From Deltaproteobacteria bacterium (GTDB lineage Bacteria; Myxococcota_A; Polyangia; Polyangiales; Polyangiaceae), in NCBI GenBank assembly GCA_016209145.1, contig JACQWT010000186.1:1-34236 (forward strand): a stretch of DNA of 34,236 nucleotides. The letters run 5' to 3'. A program made the translations under genes and the position numbers. Under the pieces are notes generated by a model that was given only the letters and a program-made list of their open reading frames with translations, had not been told where the DNA came from and searched no databases. The first letter of the stretch is position 1. Every line of letters starts with the position of its first letter. This document shows, in pieces, positions 8,604-14,847 of the stretch.

Positions 8604-8864
8604 TCAGCTGAGAGGTTCGATCTTCTGCGGCGGTTGGCCAGCACGCATGGCCCGCCAGTTGGCCGCCAGCTCGTCCTGGTGAGCCGCCGCCCATTCCAGC
8701 ACCAGCGACAGCACGCGGGGAGAGAGCTCGCTCCGGAGCACCGCCAGCGGCCGGACGGCGACCCAAGCCTCACGGTCACCGTAGCTCGCATGGAAGTGCG
8801 GCGGCGGATGTTCCTCGAAGTACATCCTGATCACGATCCCAAGGAATCGAGAGATCTCGGGCAT
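8604..8864 (-). CDS. DUF4160 family protein
   Basis: An 86-aa protein. MPEISRFLGIVIRMYFEEHPPPHFHASYGD is diagnostic of DUF4160: a short beta-strand, then the Y-x-x-E-H-x-P-P-H-F-H-A block. It is followed by VLSLVLEWAAAHQDELAANW, the conserved helix of the family. Length is normal for the family. It is the first gene of a two-gene unit with the DUF2442 gene, which begins 15 nt downstream. Such pairs are regarded as toxin-antitoxin-like. The pair lies just outside the tRNA-Arg island, next to tandem palindromes, a common setting for mobile stress modules. Confidence 0.88.
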   Translation of the reverse strand: MPEISRFLGIVIRMYFEEHPPPHFHASYGDREAWVAVRPLAVLRSELSPRVLSLVLEWAAAHQDELAANWRAMRAGQPPQKIEPLS

Positions 8865-8950
8865 GCAGCGCTCGCAGGTCGATTCTGGGCGATGGGAGCG
8901 CAGGGCGCAAGCTCGGCGACTGCGACGGCGGGATGCGCGCCCGATGGGGA

Positions 8951-9049
8951 GGTGATCGGCTGGTCAATTCCCGCTTTCCGGGAATTGAAGCCCCGATCAC
9001 CGCGTCATCGACCCTTCAACTCCCGCTTTCCGGGAATGAAGCCCCGATC
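8951..9049. repeat. Two tandem palindromic repeats (REP/BIME-like)
   Basis: Copy 1 spans 8951-9001. Its arms pair end to end (GGTGATCGG with CCGATCACC outside; CAATTCCCG at 8965-8973 with CGGGAATTG at 8979-8987 inside) around the 5-nt loop CTTTC. Copy 2 repeats the core 52 bp downstream (about 9016-9049) with one substitution and one deleted T, and the same loop. A further partial arm, CAATTCCCG, is at 9058-9066. The repeats lie between the DUF4160 promoter and the tRNA. Confidence 0.7.
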
Positions 9050-9160
9050 GGCGGCGCAATTCCCGGAGCTGGCCGGCCGTGCAGGAAAACGTCGCCGGAT
9101 CGCCCCCAGGCGAGGCGGCACGACATCGCGGAGGGGAGGAGGCCCCACTCGTCCCGCCAG

Positions 9161-9234
9161 CGCGCCCGGAGCGATTCGAACGCTCGACCGTCGGCTTAGA
9201 AGGCCGCTGCTCTATCCGGCTGAGCTACGGGCGC
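9161..9234 (-). tRNA. tRNA-Arg (anticodon UCU)
   Basis: A complete cloverleaf on the minus strand. The acceptor stem GCGCCCG pairs with CGGGCGC, with G as discriminator. The D-arm is GCTC/GAGC and the T-arm GAGCG/CGCTC with loop TTCGAAT. The anticodon loop CTTCTAA gives UCU, reading AGA. The anticodon stem has one terminal G-A mismatch (27-43). CCA is not encoded. Its first 41-42 nt are duplicated at 15678-15719, so this copy is a junction product: the 3' half is chromosomal and the 5' half and upstream sequence come from the integrated island. Confidence 0.95.
9193..9234. other. attL: 42-bp direct repeat, copy 1
   Basis: The sequence from GGCTTAGAAGGCC to CTACGGGCGC is identical over 42 bp to 15678-15719. 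Flanking bases differ on both sides (9192 C versus 15677 A; 9235 A versus 15720 C). It covers the tRNA from its 5' end through the anticodon loop. The bases just outside (9235-9258) are strikingly AT-rich for this genome, as at recombinase core or arm sites. Confidence 0.85.
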
Positions 9235-9616
9235 AAGATATTGATATTGCAAGATTTGTAGCGGCGGCGTCCACTTCGGCCGGCCGGCACGCACCGAGGT
9301 GCGGCGCGAGGTGCAGGCGCCAGCGGCCTGCGTCGTCGGCGGCTGCGCGATGCGTGGCGCGCCGACGTTCCAGCCACGGGCCGGCCAGCTCGGCGAGGGT
9401 CGGCACGCTCTTCGGGTCGCGGGGCAGGCCGGCGCGTCCCGCCGCGATGTCGCCGGTGATCTTGGCCCGGACTTGCTCGGCCAGCTCGCGAGTCTCGAAG
9501 CCCCCCGCGTAGCGCCGGCGCCCGTGCTCCCGCCAGGACACCGCCCAGTTGTCCGGGCCGCGCCGGTAGACGCTGCCCTGGCCATGCGCTCGCCGGTGTT
9601 GGCGCCGCGCCATCAT
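9212..9616 (-). pseudogene. Tyrosine-recombinase (phage integrase) N-terminal fragment
   Basis: The first 125 or so codons encode an integrase arm-binding domain (GSVYRRGPDNWAVSWREHGR, then GGFETRELAEQVRAKITGD) and the start of the core-binding domain (PTLAELAGPWLERR, HLAPHLGACRPAEVDAA). The frame then enters AT-rich junction sequence and stops inside the tRNA D-loop. The catalytic domain with the R-H-R-Y residues is absent, so it cannot recombine DNA. The start Met overlaps the stop of the upstream RHH gene (ATGA), so the pair was one operon. Because the fragment is co-directional with tRNA-Arg, its transcript would run straight into the tRNA. Confidence 0.8.
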
Positions 9617-9837
9617 CGCCCCCCGCGCCGTCGAGGGGCCGGCGCGATGATGCGCGACGGATCTTCGGCGAGCGCGTCGAGCCCGAGTCGCAGCGCCGCC
9701 CGCGCGATGCTGTGCCGCGAGCCGACGGGGATGCGCTCGGCCAGCGCGTTGAGTCGGTCGGCGTCCGCGGCGTCGAGCCGCAGGCCGAGGGTCACCCCAA
9801 GCCGCCCGCTGTCGCCGCTTCGCCGCCGTTTCGCCAT
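9613..9837 (-). CDS. Ribbon-helix-helix DNA-binding regulator
   Basis: A 74-aa protein. RLGVTLGLRLDAADADRLNALAERIPVGSRHSIARAALRLGLDALAED has the RHH layout: a beta-strand (VTLGLRL) that inserts in the major groove, then two amphipathic helices. Lysine/arginine-rich ends flank it (MAKRRR at the start, APRRRGG at the end). The start at 9837 is preferred over the frame's first codon at 9903 because the extra 22 residues have no RHH character. It overlaps the integrase fragment by ATGA. It likely acts as a dimeric repressor or excision-directionality factor of the island; GCTAGC sites upstream are candidate operators. Confidence 0.75.
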   Translation of the reverse strand: MAKRRRSGDSGRLGVTLGLRLDAADADRLNALAERIPVGSRHSIARAALRLGLDALAEDPSRIIAPAPRRRGGR

Positions 9838-9895
9838 GCGCGCATGATGCACCCCACTACAGCCTGAGTCAAGGTCGGTCAGCAGCGCTGGCAGC

Positions 9896-9938
9896 GCTAG
9901 CACCAGGCCTCAGCGCTTGCAAAGCTAGCACTGCTAGC
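9896..9938. promoter_or_regulatory. GCTAGC repeat cluster, candidate RHH operator
   Basis: Three copies of the palindromic hexamer GCTAGC lie at 9896-9901, 9924-9929 and 9933-9938. Related AGCGCT steps lie between them (CAGCGCTGGCAGCGCTAG, CTCAGCGCTTG). The site is in the 127-bp divergent gap between the RHH gene (start 9837) and the HTH gene (start 9965). RHH proteins typically bind short repeated half-sites, so autoregulation and control of both directions is plausible. This is inference from position and repetition. Confidence 0.45.
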
Positions 9939-9964
9939 GACAGCGCCGTGCTACTCTCGACGCG

Positions 9965-10678
9965 ATGCCGGGAAACGCCAGAAGGAAACCGCCGGGCGGC
10001 AAGCGAGTCAGCCGAGCCGAGGTCGAGCGCCGCATGGCCGAGGTCGAGCGGCTCGCGCTCGAAGGCCGGTCACGGAGCGAGATCGTCGCCGCGCTCCGCG
10101 AGCTGGGCACCGCGCCCAGCACGACGGACGCCTACCTGGCTCGCGTGCGCGACAGATGGATCGCCGACGGCGAAGCAGGTCGGCCCGCCGAGCGGGAGCG
10201 GGCCGTGGCACGGTTGCGTGGGTTGTCGCGCTCGGCCGAGGCACGGGGTGCGTTCGGCGCGAGCGTCGCCGCCGAGCGGCTCGCGGCGGAGATCCTCGGC
10301 CTTCGAGCGCCCGAGCGACACGAGGTCACGGGCGACGGCGTCGGTAAGCTCGTGTTCACCGTGGAGGTGCCCGAGCTATCCACCGAGGTGCGCGACGCGG
10401 AGGCGGCGGCGCGGGCGAACCGCCAGATCGCCGCGGCCGAACGCCGCATGTCGTCAAGCGGCGCGCCCGAGCCGTCCCGGCGCGGACCGGGCGAGAACGC
10501 GCCGGTGGCCCCGGCCGCACCTCCCCCCTCGCCCAGCCGCGCGAGCCCCGCCTTGCCTGCTACGGCAAGCACAGCGCCTACGTTTCGCGGCCCGTCCCGG
10601 GAGCGGCAGCCGCTCGGGCCGGTGCTCGCGGCGCTCGGCCGCGGGGATCGAAGCGCTCGGCAGCGCTGGGCCTTCTGA
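9965..10678 (+). CDS. HTH protein, phage terminase small-subunit-like
   Basis: A 237-aa protein. The N-terminal 70 residues are basic and helical. The segment VERLALEGRSRSEIVAALRELGTAPSTTDAYLARVRDRW looks like a helix-turn-helix followed by an extended helix. AAERLAAEILGLRAPERHEVTG around residues 105-125 resembles the oligomerisation segment and the ...G-L-x-A-P-x-R-x-E-V-T-G motif often seen in phage small terminases. The C-terminal 80 residues are Pro/Ala/Arg-rich and probably disordered. No large terminase or structural gene accompanies it, so if this reading is right the island is a satellite-like or decayed phage element. An ordinary DNA-binding regulator is the alternative. Confidence 0.5.
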   Translation: MPGNARRKPPGGKRVSRAEVERRMAEVERLALEGRSRSEIVAALRELGTAPSTTDAYLARVRDRWIADGEAGRPAERERAVARLRGLSRSAEARGAFGASVAAERLAAEILGLRAPERHEVTGDGVGKLVFTVEVPELSTEVRDAEAAARANRQIAAAERRMSSSGAPEPSRRGPGENAPVAPAAPPPSPSRASPALPATASTAPTFRGPSRERQPLGPVLAALGRGDRSARQRWAF

Positions 10679-10756
10679 AGCCGGCTGGCCGCCGAGCGAG
10701 GGCGCAGCGTCCGCGCCGCCAGGGTCCGCGCCCCACGTCCCACGACCCTCTGCCGA

Positions 10757-10774
10757 CCCGCGGGCTGCCGCGGG
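10757..10774. terminator. GC stem-loop between convergent genes
   Basis: A perfect 7-bp stem, CCCGCGG / CCGCGGG, with loop GCTG. It lies in the 116-bp gap between the end of the HTH gene (10678) and the end of the minus-strand small gene (10795). No T-tract follows on either strand, so intrinsic termination is uncertain. Confidence 0.3.
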
Positions 10775-10794
10775 AGCGCCCGTCCGAACGACGC

Positions 10795-10998
10795 TCAGCG
10801 TGTGCGACGGGCTCTGGGTTTGGTCACCACAGGGCGCTCAAGCGCCCCCAGGACTTCCGAAACCACTCGTTCGGCTTGGTCCTCGATCAGCGTCTGCTGC
10901 TCGGGCCGGCGGCGCGTCGCCGGTACTTCCGGCATGAACTCGCGCATGACGCATTCGGCGTTGCAGAACGTTCGTTCGGGATGTGCACGGCGGGTCAT
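10795..10998 (-). CDS. Small protein (67 aa) downstream of Ntn-hydrolase
   Basis: The start ATG (10998) lies 3 nt after the TGA of the Ntn-hydrolase gene, so the two are almost certainly one translational unit. The protein has a CNAEC pair (Cys-x3-Cys) near residue 12, a probable helix (LIEDQAERVVSEVLGALE) and a basic tail (KPRARRTR). I do not recognise a family. Possible roles are an accessory subunit, adaptor or inhibitor of the hydrolase. That is inferred only from the spacing. Confidence 0.5.
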   Translation of the reverse strand: MTRRAHPERTFCNAECVMREFMPEVPATRRRPEQQTLIEDQAERVVSEVLGALERPVVTKPRARRTR

Positions 10999-11001
10999 GA
11001 T

Positions 11002-12291
11002 TCACACTCGGTAGTGGCGCGCAATCTGGCGCGGATTGAGATCTGGCTCAAAGTAGTGTTTCCGTCGAACCCACACAAAGCCGTCGCCCTTCGTGATGAC
11101 GGCCACGTCGATGGGCCCGCCAACCGTCTCTTCCTCGGCAGCCACTCGTCGCCTGAACGACGTCAGGTTGACGAGCGCCTCTGCCATCGCCCCCAACTCG
11201 CTCTTCGGAAGGAAGGCCACCATACTCGTCACGGGGGCCGAGAACTCCTCGTGCCGAAAGCGTTCGAGAACGTCCCACAGCGGGGGGAGCGCGCCTTGCA
11301 CATACTGGCGCATGCGCCGGACCATCGTTGACATGCGCTGCTTCGAGAGCCCCGGAAGCTGCGTCACCGCCTTGTTCGCCAGTTCCGCAACGAGCCCAGC
11401 GACAACCTGCTTGGTGAGCTCCTCCAGCCGCGGGTCGATGCCCTCCATGAAGGAGTACACCATCTCGGACTGGGCGAAGGGACGGATGATCGCCGCTTTG
11501 CTGTGCGAAATTGCGTCGCGGCCTCGTTCGGCCCAGCGCAACTTGCCGGCGACGACATCCCCGACCACCAGCTCCACCATCGAAGGGAAATGCTCGGCCA
11601 CTCCAAAGCCCGCCATGACCAAACCCGTGGCGTCGGGCATGAACACGGCGCGGCGCAAACGGTCGAACACGAGATCGGCAAGCTGCTCATAGCCGGCCCG
11701 CCCAAGCGGGGTATTGGCGAGCGCTTCCCTCAGGGCCCGCAGAACCGCCGGCCTGTAGCGTCTTCGGAGCGCGGCCGTCCCGAGAGGCCGCGCCAACAGC
11801 TTGCCCCTCCGGTTGTCCCGGCGAAGCTGCTCGATTTCGGACCCAAGAAGCCGGGCCAACAATCGCCGCGCCTCGCTCTCCGAGAGCTGCCCGTGTTCGT
11901 CCATGTACTGCCGGAGCTTCCGTTCGACGCTCGCCCTAAGGGCGCCCACGGCAAGCCCAACGTGCCTGAGCACGGCCGCTTCCTGGACCTCTGGCGGGAA
12001 GAGGGCGCTCCGCCGCTCGACAAAGGCGAGGAAGTCTCGCGCGAAGTCGCGCACCGTGCGGAGAGCCCGGACGTTCTGCTGGCGGTACTCCTTGATGAGC
12101 ATTTCCCACGGCGCGTCCTGGATCGCCGTGCCCCCACAGAGCATGGCAGCGACAGGTGCCGTCTCGCTCAAGAGGAACAGCTTGTCGGCGGAGTTGTAGA
12201 TCTTGGTGCCAGCGTGGCCGCCGATCGTCAGCGCGCTGTCGGTCGCCAGCGCCACCCCCAGCGCATTCATGAGGCAAACCTCTGCGGTCAT
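11002..12291 (-). CDS. Proteasome/HslV-like Ntn-hydrolase with long C-terminal extension
   Basis: A 429-aa protein. After Met removal the N-terminus reads TAEVCLMNALGVALATDSA: Thr1 would be the nucleophile, Asp17 lines up with the proteasome/HslV Asp17, and Lys29 or Lys36 in TKIYNSADKLFLL with Lys33. VAAMLCGGTA resembles the next core strand. The remaining 350 residues are helical and not like HslV (about 175 aa), for example DFARDFLAFVERRSALFPPE and VVAGLVAELANKAVTQLPG. The start at 12291 is chosen because it exposes Thr and the upstream open frame (to 13137) has no protein-like sequence. No HslU or ATPase gene is nearby. It is followed 3 nt later by a 67-aa gene. Peptidase or amidohydrolase activity is inferred from the N-terminus only. 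Confidence 0.65.
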   Translation of the reverse strand: MTAEVCLMNALGVALATDSALTIGGHAGTKIYNSADKLFLLSETAPVAAMLCGGTAIQDAPWEMLIKEYRQQNVRALRTVRDFARDFLAFVERRSALFPPEVQEAAVLRHVGLAVGALRASVERKLRQYMDEHGQLSESEARRLLARLLGSEIEQLRRDNRRGKLLARPLGTAALRRRYRPAVLRALREALANTPLGRAGYEQLADLVFDRLRRAVFMPDATGLVMAGFGVAEHFPSMVELVVGDVVAGKLRWAERGRDAISHSKAAIIRPFAQSEMVYSFMEGIDPRLEELTKQVVAGLVAELANKAVTQLPGLSKQRMSTMVRRMRQYVQGALPPLWDVLERFRHEEFSAPVTSMVAFLPKSELGAMAEALVNLTSFRRRVAAEEETVGGPIDVAVITKGDGFVWVRRKHYFEPDLNPRQIARHYRV

Positions 12292-12873
12292 CGTCGTCGC
12301 AGCCCTGGCGAAGGAGACGCTAGCAACGACGGTTCCAGGTGTCCAGCGCGAGGGCAAAACCAGCGGCACGGCGCCGGGCCTCGCGGAGCGGGGCGACGAG
12401 GCGGCGAGGCGTCCCGGGATGGGGCCAGCGGCCGGCACGCCGGGGGGTGGGGCCCAGGGTCGCAGACGCCACAGGCACGCCGCAGCCCGGCCAGGACGCA
12501 GCGGAGGGAGGCCAGGCGCCTGGCGGGGCGGAAGGCCAGGGCGCCGCCGGCAGACCCGGGGCGGGCGCTGAGCGCGGCAGGCGGGGGCAGCGACGGCCGG
12601 GCGGGGAAAAAGGGGGCAGGGTGTCGGTCGTGGCCGCCACGCCGGCCGAGCGGCCGGCCGACAGGTTCCGAACCCGTGCGCCGATGCCGCGGAAGCAGCC
12701 GGGATCGTGGGGCATTCACGAGATCGGTGCCCGCGCGGGAATCGTCCCGGACGATTCGTTTTCGGCGCGGCCGCGTGATTCCGCGTCGTTGCGCGCGCCG
12801 CGGCCAGCGGTGCCGAGCACGTGGGCGACTCCGCCGACCAGCATGGTACGGTGCGGCCAGGAGGGACAGGCGC
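12292..12873. other. 582-bp gene-free stretch with a 19-bp palindrome
   Basis: No convincing gene lies between the divergent Ntn-hydrolase and lipoprotein starts. The open frames seen here are low-complexity Arg/Ala/Gly products of high GC. The only sharp signal is the perfect palindrome GAATCGTCC-C-GGACGATTC at 12739-12757, which could be an operator for either gene. A good ribosome-binding site (AGGAGGGAC) precedes the lipoprotein start at 12874. Confidence 0.45.
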
Positions 12874-13605
12874 ATGACGAAGTGGAGCAGTTGGGCAGTC
12901 GCCGCCGCGGCGTGCGGACTGATCACGTGGCCGGCATGCGGCAGCGACAAGCCAGTGCCGATCAAGCCGGACACACCGACCCCAAGCACCACGCTGCCGG
13001 ACGGTGGTGGTGGTGCTGGCGGCGGCGGCGAGCCTGCCAGCTCGATTGCGGGCTACGTCAGCGGCAGCCGCTTGCGGGCTCGCTACTACCAGGGGGCCGA
13101 CGGCTCGAAGGCGTACATCGGCTTGTACGACTCGCAACTGAGCGTGCAGTGCAACTTCGCTAGGAGTGTGTCGGAGAAAGCGTGCTCGAAATGGTCCAAG
13201 TTATCGAAATCGCTCACTTTACTCTGACGCTGGAACCGAACAATTCCGCGCACTTAGTTTTTTCTCCGACAGACTCCTAGGGCGAGCGACGGGAAGACCC
13301 GGTGCCTGCCCGCTGGCCTCGCCGCCGCGTCCTCCTACTTCACCGACGCTGCCTGCACCCAGCCCGCTGCCTACGTGACCAAGGGGTGCCCCCCTGGCGC
13401 GTACGCTCTCCTGTACTTGGGGAAGTGCGTGCCCTACCAGCGCGAGGTCCGGCCTGTCGCGAAGCCGTCAGCGACCCTCTACTCGAACGCTGGCGGTCCG
13501 TGCGTCGACGCGACTAGCTCGCTGAACAAGAGCTCAGACTTCTACAGCCTCGGTGCCGAGGTCGCCTCCAGCACGTTCGTGGAGGGAGTCGAGATGACCG
13601 AGTAG
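12874..13605 (+). pseudogene. Lipoprotein gene split by a MITE
   Basis: The start ATG at 12874 follows AGGAGGG. The product begins with a lipoprotein signal (AAAACGLITWPACG) and a Gly-rich linker. The N-terminal half (SRLRARYYQGADGSKAYIG, then LSVQCNF) and the C-terminal half (ASDGKTRCLPAG, SSYFTDAACTQPAAYVTKG, DFYSLGAEVASSTFVEG) together form a secreted Cys-containing family I recall from Polyangiaceae. The halves are separated by an insert at 13160-13280 that introduces a TGA at 13225-13227. The net insertion is 117 bp if the flanking CTAG is a target duplication, so both halves stay in the same frame. Removing it gives an uninterrupted protein of about 204 aa. As it stands, only a truncated 117-aa lipoprotein would be made. 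Confidence 0.75.
13160..13280. mobile_element. MITE with about 20-bp inverted repeats and CTAG ends
   Basis: The left end CTAGGAGTGTGTCGGAGAAA (13160-13179) is matched inverted by the right end, whose reverse complement reads CTAGGAGTCTGTCGGAGAAA, a single mismatch in 20. CTAG at both ends is a likely 4-bp target duplication or part of the inverted repeat. The 80-bp centre is AT-richer than the surroundings and encodes nothing. This is a non-autonomous element that would need a transposase in trans; the ends resemble those of IS1182/IS5-type elements, but that is from memory and unverified. Confidence 0.8.
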
Positions 13606-13815
13606 AACTACGGGCACAGCGCGATCGTGCTGCTCGACGCGCCGCGCGGCATCGATGGCCAGCGCCGCCCCAGGGCCGCGGCAGCAAGACGGCGGCAGCG
13701 TGGCGCGCCCCACGAGCCGCGACCAGTGCGCGCGGCCACGGCCGGCGGGGTGCACCGCGGACTCCAACCTCCACGGAGCCGGCGCGAGGCGGGCTAGCCC
13801 TGCCTGCGCCGTCAG

Positions 13816-14199
13816 CTACGCCGCCGATGGACCGCGACGCCGGGGAGCGGCGCGGAGCAGTCGCGACACGTCCACGTCGAGCCCCTCGCACAGCCGCGCG
13901 ACCGTGGTGAGCGTGGCGTTCACGTCGGCGGCCTCCACTTGCTGCCAGAGGCGCGTGGACATCTCGCAGCGGTGCGCGGCCTCTTCCTGCGTCCAGCCCC
14001 TTGCGATCCGGAGACGACGCGCGTTGAACGCGAGACGCTCTTGAAGCGCAGCGTACGCAGGGCTTCCGTACTGCGCCTCCCGTTCCGTCCGCCCCTCCGT
14101 GCCAACGTGGGTGAGACAGTCGCCCCCCCGGCGCCGTAGCCCTCGCGGGACCCCACGCAGGAAAGCCCCAGAGCCACGGCCGCCGCCTCGGCGATGCAC
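13816..14199 (-). CDS. XRE-family HTH regulator (5' end uncertain)
   Basis: The C-terminal 65 residues are a clear Cro/CI-type helix-turn-helix: [38 protein letters not shown], then [20 protein letters not shown]. The 127-aa frame begins at ATG 14199, but its first 30 residues ([15 protein letters not shown]) are the other-frame shadow of a retropepsin-like gene, and no other start codon occurs before the HTH. The natural 5' end therefore seems to have been lost when the two genes were joined by a deletion. If expressed from 14199, the DNA-binding domain would be intact. Confidence 0.6.
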   Translation of the reverse strand: MHRRGGGRGSGAFLRGVPRGLRRRGGDCLTHVGTEGRTEREAQYGSPAYAALQERLAFNARRLRIARGWTQEEAAHRCEMSTRLWQQVEAADVNATLTTVARLCEGLDVDVSRLLRAAPRRRGPSAA

Positions 14200-14480
14200 G
14201 TGGATGTCGCTCCAGTGTCGATCAGGAGGAACCCGGTCACAGGGAGCGGCACCGGCTGCCGATCCGCAAGGAGCGCCGCTTCATGGGCGCCAGGTACTCG
14301 CCATTCGCCGATGAGTACCGGACCGAGCGCGCGCAACAGGCCCTTCTCGAACCTACGCTCGAAAAAGGTCGGCACACGTGCTGCATTGCCGTGCGGAACA
14401 GCATGCTGCTGGCTGCCGCTGCGCCCCCGTCGCGCGCGCGTCCGCGCTCGCAGCCGTCGGGCGGCCTCGCCCTTGGCCAC
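13920..14480 (-). pseudogene. Retropepsin-like aspartic protease, truncated
   Basis: From the GTG at 14480 the frame encodes PTFFERRFEKGLLRALGPVL, then [20 protein letters not shown] and [12 protein letters not shown]. The LLIDTGAT segment is the catalytic D-T-G-A motif of retroviral-type aspartic proteases, which act as homodimers. Homologous homology-like sequence ends near 14100, after which the frame only shadows the XRE gene in another register, so the C-terminal half with the flap and the second hydrophobic-hydrophobic-Gly motif is missing. It starts 1 nt after the stop of the 78-aa gene, the usual partner arrangement as I recall it. Confidence 0.55.
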
Positions 14481-14481
14481 G

Positions 14482-14718
14482 TCACATCACTCCGAGTTGC
14501 CATGAGAGCGACGTGGTGACGGGGAGACGAACCACCTCGCCCACAAGGAAGACGCCGCGCAGCCCGTAGCGCGCAACGCCGGCAGCGTAGGCTGCGCCGA
14601 ACTGCCTGAAGAACTCGACGGGCTGGCCATCCTTGAACAGCACGAACTCGCCCGGGTGCTCGCCCAGGAACTGATCGAGCTGTCCCTCGAAGGCCCTCTG
14701 CTCCTCCTCGATCGTCAC
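14482..14718 (-). CDS. Conserved hypothetical, partner of retropepsin-like gene
   Basis: A 78-aa protein from a GTG at 14718, with GAGGAGG about 10 nt upstream. It reads TIEEEQRAFEGQLDQFLGEH, PGEFVLFKDGQPVEFFRQFG, AAYAAGVARYGLRGVFLVGEV. The acidic N-terminal helix followed by F-V-L-F-K-D-G is typical of a small soluble protein that I recall lying directly upstream of aspartic-protease genes in many bacteria. Function is unknown. The longer frame to 14799 is rejected because its extra 27 residues lack a ribosome-binding site and homologous look. Confidence 0.65.
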   Translation of the reverse strand: MTIEEEQRAFEGQLDQFLGEHPGEFVLFKDGQPVEFFRQFGAAYAAGVARYGLRGVFLVGEVVRLPVTTSLSWQLGVM

Positions 14719-14847
14719 AACCGCGACACCTCCTCGGGCAGCATAGCAGGGTTCCAGGCCTGCCGGCGAGCCTGCGCATCCGCACAGGGGTACACACATC
14801 GCTACTGCCGGCGCCCGAAGCCCATTCCCGCCGGGCCAGGCACGCAG

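Noticed and set aside
8964-9049. Possible CRISPR mini-array (two near-identical 34-35-nt repeats with a palindromic core)
   Set aside because: The period is 52 bp, leaving a gap of only about 17 nt, too short for a spacer; the gap itself is part of the palindrome arms; no cas gene is in the window.
11002-12291. A true HslV or Anbu protease
   Set aside because: Those proteins are about 175-250 aa; this one is 429 aa and has no HslU or other ATPase next to it.
12292-13137. N-terminal extension of the Ntn-hydrolase to 711 aa
   Set aside because: The extra 282 residues are low-complexity, overlap the lipoprotein gene on the other strand, and would bury the candidate catalytic Thr.
13606-13815. 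A gene in the 210-bp gap after the split lipoprotein
   Set aside because: Only Arg/Ala-rich frames without start signals are present; nothing can be supported.
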